Positions 17,905 through 27,620 are shown, numbered from the stretch's first letter. The stretch is 64,000 bases of DNA from JABDFW01 sp035550215 (GCA_035550215.1 DASZPM010000008.1:248001-312000); one strand, 5' to 3'. Notes: generated by a model not told the origin, from the letters alone. Made by a program: numbers and translations.

Positions 17905-18600
17905 ATGAATGACCAGGAAACAACCCCATCCCGCGGAGTTTTATTAAAGGGTATTATATTCTGTTTACTCCTGTTTCTTGCCGTTATGCTATTTTACGGG
18001 TTGCTGGTTAAGCCCCTGAAATTACCGCCAACAGTGTACTATTATATTTCAAGATTTTTGTTTTGGATATGCCTTGGCATATTGTTTATTTACGTGGCAA
18101 AGGTTGAGCGGCAACCTTTTTTGGTATGGCCCACACCCAAACAACCGTTTGGTTTTTATGTGCTGTCGTTTATTGCCATTATGTGTATCTTATTTTTTGG
18201 CTCAATTATAATAACGCTTATCCTTAAATTGTCCGGGGCCAATACCAGGTCGCCGGTAATGGAACATATCATTGCCATTTTCAGGCAATACAGGCTGTTA
18301 ATGGTATTTACCTGCGTTACCGCCGGTATTGTAGAAGAACTTGTTTTCAGGGGATATTTACAAACACGGCTGCAGGCACTGGTTAAAAAGCCATACCTGG
18401 CTATTATAATATCGGCCCTGCTGTTTGGCGGCTTTCATTTTGGTTACGGCACAATCGGTAATGTAATAGTGCCGTTTTTTATCGGCGCTGTATTTGCCAC
18501 CTACTATTACCTGTACAGGAATATTTGGGTGCTGATGTTTTGCCATTTTTTGTGGGATTTGTTACTGCTGCTGGTAGCCACCTCAAACTATAAACATTGA
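17905..18600 (+). CDS. CPBP-family intramembrane metalloprotease (CAAX/Abi)
   Basis: 231 residues, about seven membrane segments. The three signature motifs of CPBP/Abi proteases are present: EExxxxR in GIVEELVFRG (E144, E145, R149), FxxxH with H178 (FGGFHFG) and H214 in FCHFLWD. These glutamic intramembrane proteases are relatives of Rce1. The substrate is not apparent. It lies alone between divergent and convergent neighbours. Confidence 0.9.
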   Translation: MNDQETTPSRGVLLKGIIFCLLLFLAVMLFYGLLVKPLKLPPTVYYYISRFLFWICLGILFIYVAKVERQPFLVWPTPKQPFGFYVLSFIAIMCILFFGSIIITLILKLSGANTRSPVMEHIIAIFRQYRLLMVFTCVTAGIVEELVFRGYLQTRLQALVKKPYLAIIISALLFGGFHFGYGTIGNVIVPFFIGAVFATYYYLYRNIWVLMFCHFLWDLLLLLVATSNYKH

Positions 18601-18636
18601 TAGGCGAAGAAATAAAGAATACAACTGCGGCAACAC

Positions 18637-19380
18637 TTATTTATTTGCGGCATAATAATCCCACATTATTTTAAACACCTTTTCTTTCAATTGCGCGTAG
18701 GTAATGTCTTTACTGCTTACGGGCTGCAGTATGTGCATTTCAAGTTTATGCGGCAGCATGTAAAAAACCTTTTTAACCGGCAGTACTTTGGCGGTATTAA
18801 ACAGCACTACAGGCATTATTGGCTTACCAGTTTCAACAGCCAGCCTGAAAGCTCCGTCGTAAAAATTTTTAAGCGGGTTGCCTGTCCTGTTACGTGTACC
18901 TTCAGGATAAATTACCATATCTAGCCCAACAGCCAGTGTTTGTTTCATTTGCTCGTAGCTGTCCCGCCGGCTTTTATCGCTGTTGCGGTCAACAAGTATT
19001 GAGCCTGCAATATATATCCACCCGAAAAGCGGCACCCTGGCAAAACTTTTTTTTGCGATGGTTTTATTGGCATTAGGCATGAATGGGGTGGTGGCCGGTA
19101 CATCAATCAGGCTGTTATGGTTACATACCACAACATAGTTATGGCCTTTTTCAAAATGCTGTTTACCCCTTACTTTTAACGGGCAGCCGGAGAGCGGTAA
19201 AAATATATTCATCCATACCCTTGATACACCCCTGTGCCAGCGGGATGCTTTTGGCTCGGGCAATAAAAAGCAAACCAGGTACAGCCACACAAAAGCCAGC
19301 ATGGGTACTATAAAAACAATAATGGCCCACAAGGCCCATATACGTGCGAATATTTCTTTAAAAATCTTCATGCCGGGCAA
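18637..19380 (-). CDS. 1-acyl-sn-glycerol-3-phosphate acyltransferase
   Basis: 247 residues (M4 is an alternative start). Two hydrophobic segments near residues 15-42 anchor it in the inner membrane. The acyltransferase motifs are intact: NHNSLID (H88 and D93 of HX4D) and the glycerophosphate-binding EGTRNR (160-165). It transfers an acyl chain to lysophosphatidic acid in phospholipid synthesis (PlsC type). Convergent with the CPBP gene. Confidence 0.9.
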   Translation of the reverse strand: MPGMKIFKEIFARIWALWAIIVFIVPMLAFVWLYLVCFLLPEPKASRWHRGVSRVWMNIFLPLSGCPLKVRGKQHFEKGHNYVVVCNHNSLIDVPATTPFMPNANKTIAKKSFARVPLFGWIYIAGSILVDRNSDKSRRDSYEQMKQTLAVGLDMVIYPEGTRNRTGNPLKNFYDGAFRLAVETGKPIMPVVLFNTAKVLPVKKVFYMLPHKLEMHILQPVSSKDITYAQLKEKVFKIMWDYYAANK

Positions 19381-19419
19381 AGTTAGCAGTTGCCGGTGGT
19401 TTTGTGTTTTATGTTTTGC

Positions 19420-19440
19420 GTTTACCGTTTACCGTTTACC
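19420..19440. repeat. Tandem 7-mer repeat, GTTTACC x3
   Basis: Three exact head-to-tail copies of GTTTACC between plsC-like and P1-peptidase genes. Confidence 0.9.
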
Positions 19441-19470
19441 GGGCAAAGAATAAAACTAAACGCATACAGG

Positions 19471-20676
19471 CTATTTAATCCTCCCGTATTTTTTTAGTAG
19501 CTGCACCACTGCATCATGCGGCAATGCAGGTATGGTGTTACCATTAATGCCCGTCATGGTTTTGGCTGCCACAAGGGCGTTAATAATTGCTTCCTCGGTT
19601 GCCTCTGCAGTGGCGGTAAACAAAGCATTTATTTTATCGTTTGGGTAGAGTGTTACCTGCTGTTCGTCCGTTCTGCTGAAAGCGTTTTTATTCGCCGTTG
19701 AAAACGCGAGGAAAATATCGCCGGAACCGTTGCCCCCAATGCCGCCAACCCTTGCAATGCCAAGCGCCACACGTTGTGCAATGCGCTTTAGCTGGTGCGG
19801 CAAAAGCGGTGCATCCGTAGCAACAATAACAATTATTGATCCCCGGTCTTCTTCCGTTACAGGTACGTCATTTTTAGCAACAGAGGTAACGCCGTTAAAT
19901 TTACCCTGCAGTGTATCCAGCAATTCTTTACCAACAGGTACGCCGGCTATAGTCAACTGGATACGCGTGCCAAAATTTGTTTGCACCAAAACGCCCACTG
20001 TATAGCCGCCAAGCTTTGCATCAATAACGCGTGATGAGGTGCCAATACCGCCTTTAAAGCCAAGACATATCATGCCTGTGCCGCCGCCAACATTCCCTTC
20101 GGTAACCGGGCCTGTTTTAGCACTGTCCAATGCTTTCCAGGCATCCTCTTTTTGTACGTGAAAGCCGTTAATATCATTTAGCACACCATCATAGGTTTCC
20201 GCCACAAGCGGGTAAGCATACCAAATACTATCTTCGTCGGCATTGTAATAATGGTGCTCATCCATCCACGCTAAAGTTGCATCGCGCACTACGCCAACGC
20301 TGCCTGTATTGGTTATCATTATTGGTGTTTCCAAAAAGCCTGATTCTGTCACCCAATGGGTACCCGTCATATCCCCGTTGCCGTTAAGCGTATGCCAATT
20401 AGCGAAAACAGGGGTAAATTTTTTTCCGCCGGGTAAAATGGCCGTAACACCAGTGCGTACGGGGCCCTGCCCTTTGTGTAACTGCCCGTCGCCTTTTATA
20501 ATAGTGGTGTGGCCTACTTCAACGCCTTTAACATCGGTTATGGCATTCCAATGGCCTGGCGTTCCGTCAAATGGAATACCCAGGTCTCTTGCCCTTACCG
20601 GTTGTTGCGCCATGGCAACGGATGTTGTTATCATAATTGTTAAAAAAGCAAGCAGGCGGTTAATATAAGGTTGCAT
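19471..20676 (-). CDS. P1-family (DmpA-type) aminopeptidase, secreted
   Basis: 401 residues. An N-terminal hydrophobic leader (about residues 8-23, LLAFLTIMITTSVAMAQ) suggests export. The body matches the P1/S58 peptidases: RARDLGIPFDGTPGHWNAIT, GNVGGGTGMICLGFKGGIGT and SSR, where the serine after GIGT is the autoprocessing nucleophile of DmpA-type enzymes. These cleave N-terminal D- or L-residues from peptides after self-cleavage into two chains. Neighbouring genes do not reveal a pathway. Family certain, substrate unknown. Confidence 0.9.
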   Translation of the reverse strand: MQPYINRLLAFLTIMITTSVAMAQQPVRARDLGIPFDGTPGHWNAITDVKGVEVGHTTIIKGDGQLHKGQGPVRTGVTAILPGGKKFTPVFANWHTLNGNGDMTGTHWVTESGFLETPIMITNTGSVGVVRDATLAWMDEHHYYNADEDSIWYAYPLVAETYDGVLNDINGFHVQKEDAWKALDSAKTGPVTEGNVGGGTGMICLGFKGGIGTSSRVIDAKLGGYTVGVLVQTNFGTRIQLTIAGVPVGKELLDTLQGKFNGVTSVAKNDVPVTEEDRGSIIVIVATDAPLLPHQLKRIAQRVALGIARVGGIGGNGSGDIFLAFSTANKNAFSRTDEQQVTLYPNDKINALFTATAEATEEAIINALVAAKTMTGINGNTIPALPHDAVVQLLKKYGRIK

Positions 20677-21049
20677 TTTTTACTGCACAAGATAGCGCAA
20701 AATGTGTACGCAGGCCTATGAAAAATAAAGGTGCATCTTAAAAAGGTGCACCTTTTATTGAACGCCTATTCCTCTCAATTTATGCCATATATTCTTTTGG
20801 AAAATGGCTTAATCTGTTAATACAGGAAATCACCGTTCATTTACCTGGAAGGCCGAAAATACCGTGCCATATTTTTATGTAAATATGATGTTTTACAACA
20901 CCTGAAATTACTTAAACAATAGTGTAGAGTATTTACCAAGGGTGTTTGCATTTTTCCTCAACGCCTGCGCCGGCAGAGTGTGAGCAGTATGGGTTTTGCA
21001 GTGGCATGGTATTGGTGGCCATCATGGTCTTACCAAAAAAATAAAAATT
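20677..21049. other. Divergent intergenic region with an orphan hairpin
   Basis: 373 bases between the P1 peptidase start (minus) and the DUF892 gene (plus). No gene seen. It contains a stem of AAAGGTGCA / TGCACCTTT at 20727-20755 (11-base loop) flanked by A/T runs on both sides. It looks like a bidirectional terminator, but no gene ends there, so its role is unclear. Confidence 0.6.
20727..20755. terminator. Terminator-like hairpin without an adjacent gene end
   Basis: Nine-base-pair perfect stem, AAAGGTGCA with TGCACCTTT, followed by ATT on one side and AATTTTT-like sequence on the other. It could be the leader of the P1 peptidase gene (start 20676, minus) or the remains of an older gene. 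Confidence 0.45.
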
Positions 21050-21604
21050 ATGAAAAGCACAGTATTAACTCCGATGGAAAAGAATTATGTAGGAGAAGCA
21101 GACCACAACAGGTTGCGGATGTTTTTTATTGAAAGCCTGAAAGACATATATTATGCAGAGCAGCACCTTGTTGATGAGCTTGAAAACCTGAGGGATGAGG
21201 CCACCACACTTGATTTGAAGAACGCGTTTATTGAGCACCGCACAGTAACACAGGGGCATGTTACCCGGCTTGAGCATGTTTTCAGGAGTATTGGTGAAGA
21301 GCCGGATACCAAGAAATGCCAGGCAATTAAAGGCATTATAAATGAAGCCGATTCAATTATAAGCGACACTGAGAATGATACATTGACCCGCGATGCCGCA
21401 TTGATTTTGGCTGCTCAAAAAGCGGAACATTATGAAATAGCAACCTATGGAACACTGGTGCAATTTGCAAAGGTGCTGGGCGAACACAACGCAGCAGAAT
21501 TGCTTGAAGAAACTTTAAGGGAAGAGAAGGAAGCGGACGTTACGCTTACAAGAATTGCAGAAAGTTTTATTAATGAAAATGCAGGCGCCGAAATGGAGCA
21601 TTAG
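21050..21604 (+). CDS. DUF892 ferritin-like protein (YciE/YciF-like)
   Basis: 184 residues from the ATG at 21050 (MKSTVLTPMEKNY); upstream in-frame codons (from 20996) do not look coding. An all-helical ferritin-like four-helix bundle: FFIESLKDIYYAEQHLVDEL carries the first metal ligands, with later glutamates in AEHYEIATYG and LLEETLREEKEADVTL. DUF892 proteins (YciE, YciF) are stress-induced cytoplasmic proteins of uncertain activity. It is followed by a strong bidirectional terminator. Confidence 0.9.
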   Translation: MKSTVLTPMEKNYVGEADHNRLRMFFIESLKDIYYAEQHLVDELENLRDEATTLDLKNAFIEHRTVTQGHVTRLEHVFRSIGEEPDTKKCQAIKGIINEADSIISDTENDTLTRDAALILAAQKAEHYEIATYGTLVQFAKVLGEHNAAELLEETLREEKEADVTLTRIAESFINENAGAEMEH

Positions 21605-21624
21605 TTTTGTTTTCATAGCTAAAA

Positions 21625-21658
21625 AAATACGGCTGCAGGTAAAATTGCAGCCGTATTT
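21625..21658. terminator. Bidirectional rho-independent terminator
   Basis: Perfect 13-bp stem, AAATACGGCTGCA with TGCAGCCGTATTT, 8-base loop. It separates the DUF892 gene (+) from the convergent signalling operon (-). Confidence 0.9.
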
Positions 21659-21678
21659 GCTTATAAATGGCAGCACTG

Positions 21679-22767
21679 TTATCTACGCCACTGAAAATAA
21701 AAACAACTTCCGTCATTTTCCTTTGTTTCAACCCACAGTTTTCCGCCTTGTTCTTCTACCATCATCTTCATAATATTAAGCCCAACGCCGGTGCTGCTTT
21801 CATTCCTGGCTTTGTTTTTAGTTACCTCGAAAAGATAGAATATTCTTTCCTGGTCTTTCTGCGAAATACCGGGGCCGTTGTCTTTTACAAAAAACTCGTA
21901 AAACTCCTCTTTTTCTTTACAGCCAATTTCAATACGCCCAACTTCTTTATCATTGTACTTAATGGCATTGCTGATAAGGTTTTGAAAAACCTGCATCAGC
22001 TTTAGCCTGCGGGTGCGTATAACGGGCATGGGGGTTACAATGTCTATATGAATATTGTTTGGCGGAAACAGTAAGTATGTTATCTGCAATACAAGTTCAT
22101 ATACATCTACCTCTTCAACCTGCTGCTCCTTTACACTTTTTTTGGAATAATCAAGAATAGCCGTAATCATATCAGACAGGTGAATGGCCGACTGGTTAAG
22201 CATCTCGATATTATTATACAGGTCATTCTGGCTTACGAGGCGTTCATCTTTTTCCAGCAGCGACAGAATAGTAATAATGGTGGCCAGCGGCGATTTAAGG
22301 TCGTGTGAAACAATATATACAAACTGTTCCAGTTGCTTGTTTATATAGGTTATGTCACTGATGGATTGCTTTAACTTTTGCTGGTAAAAATAAAGCTGCT
22401 CAAACACCCTCACCTTTGCCTTTGTTACATTAATATCAAGGGGTTTTTGCAGGTAATCAACTGCCCCCTCGCTAAAGCCCTTCAGCACATAATGCTCGTC
22501 TTTATTAATGGCTGTAACAAATATTATGGAAATGTCTTTTGTTTTTGGGTTTGATTTCAGCAGTTTGGCTACTTCAAAGCCGTCCATGCCCGGCATTTGC
22601 ACGTCTAATAATATCAAGCCGATATCTTCATTCTTAAGCACCAGTTTTAAAGCCTCGTTACCAGAGGTGGCGCTGATGAATTTGCGGTCTTCAGCTTCCA
22701 GTATATCCTGCAGGGCAATAATATTCTCTTCCTTGTCATCTACTATTAAAATGGTAAAATTTTGCAT
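21679..22767 (-). CDS. Response regulator fused to histidine kinase
   Basis: 362 residues in the order receiver, short coiled coil, kinase. The receiver has D10/D11 and the phospho-acceptor D55 (LLLDVQMPG), with K108 in LQKP. The HisKA part has FVYIVSHDLKSP with H154. The HATPase domain carries an N box (FQNLISNAIKYND), DNGPGI and GVGLNIM. This layout reads phosphorylation of its receiver and controls its own kinase. It is the last gene of a four-gene minus-strand operon (hybrid kinase 27620, CheR, CheB, this gene), 38 bases after CheB. Confidence 0.9.
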   Translation of the reverse strand: MQNFTILIVDDKEENIIALQDILEAEDRKFISATSGNEALKLVLKNEDIGLILLDVQMPGMDGFEVAKLLKSNPKTKDISIIFVTAINKDEHYVLKGFSEGAVDYLQKPLDINVTKAKVRVFEQLYFYQQKLKQSISDITYINKQLEQFVYIVSHDLKSPLATIITILSLLEKDERLVSQNDLYNNIEMLNQSAIHLSDMITAILDYSKKSVKEQQVEEVDVYELVLQITYLLFPPNNIHIDIVTPMPVIRTRRLKLMQVFQNLISNAIKYNDKEVGRIEIGCKEKEEFYEFFVKDNGPGISQKDQERIFYLFEVTKNKARNESSTGVGLNIMKMMVEEQGGKLWVETKENDGSCFYFQWRR

Positions 22768-22804
22768 AGCTGCTTTAACAATTAGCTAATAAACTATAAA
22801 AAAC

Positions 22805-23380
22805 TTAAAACGGGTTTAATTTCTCTATATATTTTGATATTTCATCGGGAGAACAGATTAATGCCGTTGGGTTTTTTCGTATGGCAGCAGCAGGCATTAC
22901 CGGGTATTCGCTCAATTCCGGGTTTTGAACTAAAGCAGTTCCTCCTTTGGCAATTATCTCTGTAATACCCGCCGTTCCGTCATTGTTGGCGCCGCTCAGT
23001 AATACGGCCGTGGCATTAGGGCCGTATATGTGGGCAATACTTTCAAACGAAACATCAATGGAAGGGCGGCTATACTGCACTGGTTCTGAGTAATCGAGGC
23101 TAAAGGTACCATCTGCTTCTACCAGTAAATGATAGTTTGCGGGTGCAATATAAATATATCCGGCTAAAATTGGTTCTTTATCATCAGGTTCTTTCAGCTT
23201 TAAATCACCACGCGTTATGCTTACAATCTTATCCATCTCACTTGGGATATTTTTAAGGCGGTGAAGGATAATTACAATGGGTATTATAAAGTTGGGCGAA
23301 AGGTTCTGCAGCAGGTTTAATACCACCGTAAGGCTGCCCGCGGAACCACCAATTGCTATTATTTTTTTTGTTTCAATCAT
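22805..23380 (-). CDS. CheB-type protein-glutamate methylesterase, catalytic domain only
   Basis: 191 residues from the ATG at 23380; the in-frame ATG at 23422 would overlap the CheR gene. The methylesterase core is present: GGSAGS (S13 and S16), the histidine of ILHRLK (H40) and LLSGANNDGTAGI near the end with the acidic residue. The usual N-terminal receiver is absent, so activity cannot be controlled by direct phosphorylation of this chain. It removes methyl groups from glutamates of a receptor-type protein. It is 4 bases after CheR. No methyl-accepting protein is encoded here. Confidence 0.9.
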   Translation of the reverse strand: MIETKKIIAIGGSAGSLTVVLNLLQNLSPNFIIPIVIILHRLKNIPSEMDKIVSITRGDLKLKEPDDKEPILAGYIYIAPANYHLLVEADGTFSLDYSEPVQYSRPSIDVSFESIAHIYGPNATAVLLSGANNDGTAGITEIIAKGGTALVQNPELSEYPVMPAAAIRKNPTALICSPDEISKYIEKLNPF

Positions 23381-23384
23381 CAGC

Positions 23385-24194
23385 TTAAACTTTACGCCTG
23401 TATATTTTAGCGGTATTATCAATCACAGTAAACCTATCCTTTGCCGTAGTAAATAACAGCGACTCTTTTATGCCGAGTGCAAGAAAGCCTAACGGCGAAA
23501 GGCTGTTATAAAACAGGTTAAGCACATGGTTTTGCAGGGTGCGGTTAAAATATATCAGCACATTGCGGCAGCATATAAGCTGAAACTCGTTAAACGCGCC
23601 ATCCACTACCAGGTTATGCTGCGAAAACACTATGCTTTCCCTCAGTTCTTTTTTTATAATGGCATTATCATACCTTGCGGTGTAATACGCCGAAAAATCG
23701 TTTTTACCGCCTGCTTTTATATAGTTTTGCGTGTACTCCTTTATAAGCCTCACATCAATAATCCCTTTTTTTGCTTTGTCAATGGCGGCCTGGTTAATAT
23801 CCGTTGCATAAATGCGGCATCTTTGTAACAAGCCCATTTCATGCAATAATATGGCCATTGAATAAACTTCCTCACCGGTAGAGCATCCGGCATGCCAAAC
23901 TTTAATGGTTGGGTATGAGGCCAGCAGCGGCAGCACTTTATCACGCAGTTTGCTAAAAAATAACGGGTCGCGGAACATTTCTGTTACGTTAACTGTAATC
24001 TCCTGCACAAAATGCGCTACAAACTTTTTATCGTTTATTACCGCGTATTTAAAATCGTAAAAATTGGTAATGCGGTTAAGGCTCATTACCCTCAGCACCC
24101 TGCGTTTAAACGAGGCCATGGAATAATTTGAAAAATCATATCCATGCTCACGGTTTAACAACAGGATAATTTCATCAAGTTCCGCGGCGGTCAT
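23385..24194 (-). CDS. CheR-type protein-glutamate methyltransferase
   Basis: 269 residues. An N-terminal helical domain (YDFSNYSMASFKRRVLRVM) is followed by the SAM-binding fold with HAGCSTGEEVYSMAI, YATDINQAAI and CRNVLIYF. It methylates glutamate side chains with S-adenosylmethionine in the cytoplasm. It lies between the hybrid kinase (16 bases upstream) and CheB, in one operon. The absence of CheA, CheW or receptors indicates a signalling module other than flagellar chemotaxis. Confidence 0.92.
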   Translation of the reverse strand: MTAAELDEIILLLNREHGYDFSNYSMASFKRRVLRVMSLNRITNFYDFKYAVINDKKFVAHFVQEITVNVTEMFRDPLFFSKLRDKVLPLLASYPTIKVWHAGCSTGEEVYSMAILLHEMGLLQRCRIYATDINQAAIDKAKKGIIDVRLIKEYTQNYIKAGGKNDFSAYYTARYDNAIIKKELRESIVFSQHNLVVDGAFNEFQLICCRNVLIYFNRTLQNHVLNLFYNSLSPLGFLALGIKESLLFTTAKDRFTVIDNTAKIYRRKV

Positions 24195-24209
24195 TTTTTC
24201 TTCTCTCTT

Positions 24210-27200
24210 TTATTGCGAGAGCCATACGCGCATTAACGATAACAAACGGCCAACATCAACGGGTTTTGTTATATAGTCAGACGCGCCGGCCTCAATACTT
24301 TTTTCTTTATCCCCCTGCATTGCCTTGGCAGTAAGCGCAATAACCGGCAGGCTTGTAAGCTGCATAGTGTTGCGTATATGCCTCATTGCTTCATACCCGT
24401 CCATTTCAGGCATCATAATATCCATCAGCACTATGGCAATGTCTTTGTTGTTTTTCAGCACTTCCAGTGCCTCTTTGCCGTCATTGGCAGTACACACAAC
24501 CATCTTCTGCTCCTCAAGGGCAACGCTTAATGCAAAAACATTGCGCATATCATCATCAACAAGCAATATTTTTTTCCCGGCAAAAACATTGTCGTCAGTA
24601 ACGGCGCCTGGCTGGCTGTAAGGCACTTTTTGTACCTGTTGTATTTTGTACAGGAAGAGTTCCAGCTCATCTGTAAGCCTCTGGTTGGCCTGTGCTGAAT
24701 CGCGTATAACGATGCCTGAAAACTTTTTAAGTTTCCATTCATCCTCTCTCGAAATATCCTGGTCAAGGCAAATAATAACCTGTATGGTGTCCAAAACGCC
24801 GGCTTCTTTAAACGCTGTAAGCTTTTGTAAACCCTGCGCTATATCGCTGCCAATATCCGCAATAAGGCAATCAAAGGTTTCATTTTTCAGCGCTTCAACA
24901 GTTTGTTCAGGGGTAGTTACATGCGTAATGGTAACGTCCATTTTACGCTGCGTAAGCAGGTTTTGTAAATCGCTGCTCTTACCCGGTTCTTCACAATAGA
25001 AAAGTATTTTTTTGAAGAAGGACTGTATATGCCCTGCAATATCTGTGAAGGCTTTTTCCAGGCTTTCTTTTGAAACGGGTTTTTTAAGATAGGCAATAGC
25101 GCCTTCTGCCTTGCCGTCGGAAGAGTCATCTACGGATATGATATGTACGGGTATATTCTTTAGTTTGTCATTGTTTTTAAGGGCTTTCAAAATGCTCCAC
25201 CCATCTAAAACGGGTAATTGTATATCCAGTATAATAGCTGCCGGTATGTATTTGGAAGCGCATATCAGCCCTTCATCGCCACTCAGCGCAACAATTGTTT
25301 TATAGTTCCTGTCGCGGGCAAAGCTTTGCAGGATGAATGCAAACTTTGTGTCATCTTCAATAATCAGCATTACTTTATCGCCCGGCGCTATATTATCACG
25401 GTCGTCTTTTAGCTGTGGCTGCTGTATAATGTTAACTGCTGCCGGCAGGGCTATTTTGAGCGGCTGGGCTGAGGGTTTGGCGCCGCCTGCCGGTACTTTT
25501 AAAGGCACAAATACTGTAAAGGTGCTGCCAAGCCCCGGCTCACTAACCACTGTTATATGGCCGCCGAATATGCGTACCAACTCCCTGCTGATGGACAGGC
25601 CAAGCCCTGTGCCGCCAAACTTACGGCTTGTTGAACCGTCTGCCTGCTGAAATGCTTCAAAAATGAGGCGCTGTTTTTCCGGGGCTATGCCAATGCCTGT
25701 ATCCTTAACAGACATGGCAAGAAATTGTTCCTGCACCCCGGACGCGTTATTTTCAGTTACCGAAAAGCGCAGCGTAATACTGCCTCCCTTGTCGGTAAAT
25801 TTAAACGCATTGGAAAGCAGGTTTTTTATTACCTGCTCAAGCCGCAGCTTATCTGTGGAAATATGCCCGGGCACATTATCATCCACCACCGTATTAAAGT
25901 GCAGTTTTTTGTTTTCCGCCAAAATAACAAAGGGCGGCGTAATATCATCAACAATAGCTTTTACCGTTGTTTCAGCAATTTGTATGTCAATTTTGCCCGC
26001 CTCAATTTTGGACAGGTCGAGAATATCGTTTATCAGGTTAAGCAGGTCGTTGCCTGATTTGTGTATGATGCTGGCATATTCCACCTGCTTATCAGTAAGG
26101 TTGCTTTTTTTGTTTTCCGCAAGCATATTGGCCAATATAAGTATGCTGTTGAGCGGCGTTCTTAATTCGTGCGACATGTTGGCCAGGAATTCGGATTTAT
26201 ACCTGCTTATATCGTCAAGTTCTTTGGCTTTTACCTGCAAAGCCTGGCGGGCCATTTCAACCGCTTCATTTTTTTCTTCCAGTTCAGTGTTTATATGCCG
26301 CAGTTCTTCTTCCTGCACTTTCAGTTCCTCTTCCGAGGCTTGCAGTACTTCAGCCTGGCGGGTAAGCTCTTCATTACTTTGGCGCAGTTCCTCCTGCTGG
26401 TGCTCAAGGGCTTCTTTCTGTTCCTGCACCTGGCTTAATAAAGTCATTATCTTTTCGCTGGCCTGCGCGGTATTCAGCGCAACACCAATATTGTCGCTTA
26501 CCACAGTAAGCAGTTCCAGTTGCCCCGGGGTAAAGCCTTTAAAGTTTGCCAGTTCAAGTATGCCTTTAAGCTCCTCTCCAAAATAAATAGCAATCAGCGC
26601 AATTTCACCTGCTTCTGCCTTGCCGAGCGCAGACTCAATTTGCCAAAATGCCGCCGGAACACCGCTTATTACCTTTACTTCTCCCGGCGCGGGCATGCCC
26701 CCGGGCAGTTCATCCGGCATATATGATGACTGGCTACCCGCCACCAAACCAATGGATGCTTTAAGCTCCAGGCGGTTTTGGGTTTCGTCAAGCAAATAAA
26801 ACGCAGCGGCGGTGGCCTGCAGGTATTTTACAATGCTTCCAGATACGCTGGCCGTTATTTCTTTAATGTTTTGGTTGCCCTGCAGGCTGTTGTTTACTTT
26901 TGATACGCCTGTTAACAACCAGTTTTGTTTATCTGCAACATCATTCAGTGCGGTTACATCCTGTATGCTTTTTTTAAGGCTTTCTTCTGCCTGGGTACGC
27001 TGGTTAAACTCCCGCAGTATAAAATAAATAAGCGTAAAAACGATGATAAGAATAAGCGTAATGCCGCCAATCAACACCTCTGTGGCGGTTGTGTTTGAAT
27101 CTGCATCAGCCTGTTCTCTTATATACAGCAGGTTTTGTTCAGCGGAATAGAGCCTTTCAATGGTAGTATTTATACCGTCTATCTTATTTTGCTCTTCTGT

Positions 27201-27620
27201 CATAAAGCTCAGCTTCTCCTGGTGGGAGAGAGAGTCTGACAGCTTAAATGCATCCCAGAAAAATACAAGCCTTTGTACATTGGTAACAAGCGTATCCGCT
27301 TTTTGTAATTGTGAGGGGTTATCCACAAACAGGGCCTTCAGCTCGTCCAGCCGTTTGAAAATATTTATTTTACCTGCCTGGAAGGGCTGGCGAAACTGGT
27401 CTTCCCCTGTTATATAATAGTTTTTAAGGGAGCTCCGCATACGGGGGATGGTGGCCTGTATATCTTTTACCGTATTCATCACCTCGTAGGTGTGTTTTAC
27501 CCATTGGCCTGAATACGCCTGGTGTTGTATGGTTTGGTAAGACGATATGCCAACACCCAGCACTAAAATAATTGCCACAGCAAAGCCAATATATAACCTT
27601 GTTATTATTGATCTTTTCAT
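24210..27620 (-). CDS. Hybrid sensor histidine kinase: CHASE3-GAF-HK-REC x3
   Basis: 1136 residues. Order: membrane helix (about 8-28), CHASE3-type extracytoplasmic region with PRMRSSLKNYYITGEDQF near residues 54-72, second membrane helix (about 183-205), GAF domain (about 240-395), long coiled coil (395-470), HisKA with SHELRTPLNS (H484), HATPase (DTGIGIAPEKQRLIF, GGTGLGLS), then three receivers. Receiver 1 has D799 (ILDIQLPVLDG) and receiver 3 D1067 (LMDIMMPEMDG); the middle one (KKILFYCEEPGKSSD, LIADIGSD) is degenerate, lacking the usual acidic pair. It heads the operon with CheR, CheB and the receiver-kinase at 21679, suggesting a phosphorelay with a methylation adaptation loop (inference). 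Confidence 0.92.
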   Translation of the reverse strand: MKRSIITRLYIGFAVAIILVLGVGISSYQTIQHQAYSGQWVKHTYEVMNTVKDIQATIPRMRSSLKNYYITGEDQFRQPFQAGKINIFKRLDELKALFVDNPSQLQKADTLVTNVQRLVFFWDAFKLSDSLSHQEKLSFMTEEQNKIDGINTTIERLYSAEQNLLYIREQADADSNTTATEVLIGGITLILIIVFTLIYFILREFNQRTQAEESLKKSIQDVTALNDVADKQNWLLTGVSKVNNSLQGNQNIKEITASVSGSIVKYLQATAAAFYLLDETQNRLELKASIGLVAGSQSSYMPDELPGGMPAPGEVKVISGVPAAFWQIESALGKAEAGEIALIAIYFGEELKGILELANFKGFTPGQLELLTVVSDNIGVALNTAQASEKIMTLLSQVQEQKEALEHQQEELRQSNEELTRQAEVLQASEEELKVQEEELRHINTELEEKNEAVEMARQALQVKAKELDDISRYKSEFLANMSHELRTPLNSILILANMLAENKKSNLTDKQVEYASIIHKSGNDLLNLINDILDLSKIEAGKIDIQIAETTVKAIVDDITPPFVILAENKKLHFNTVVDDNVPGHISTDKLRLEQVIKNLLSNAFKFTDKGGSITLRFSVTENNASGVQEQFLAMSVKDTGIGIAPEKQRLIFEAFQQADGSTSRKFGGTGLGLSISRELVRIFGGHITVVSEPGLGSTFTVFVPLKVPAGGAKPSAQPLKIALPAAVNIIQQPQLKDDRDNIAPGDKVMLIIEDDTKFAFILQSFARDRNYKTIVALSGDEGLICASKYIPAAIILDIQLPVLDGWSILKALKNNDKLKNIPVHIISVDDSSDGKAEGAIAYLKKPVSKESLEKAFTDIAGHIQSFFKKILFYCEEPGKSSDLQNLLTQRKMDVTITHVTTPEQTVEALKNETFDCLIADIGSDIAQGLQKLTAFKEAGVLDTIQVIICLDQDISREDEWKLKKFSGIVIRDSAQANQRLTDELELFLYKIQQVQKVPYSQPGAVTDDNVFAGKKILLVDDDMRNVFALSVALEEQKMVVCTANDGKEALEVLKNNKDIAIVLMDIMMPEMDGYEAMRHIRNTMQLTSLPVIALTAKAMQGDKEKSIEAGASDYITKPVDVGRLLSLMRVWLSQ

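Noticed and set aside
25663..26586. 307-codon frame on the plus strand, serine-rich
   Set aside because: It is antisense to the HisKA, coiled-coil and GAF regions of the hybrid kinase and has no family features; the kinase frame is certain.
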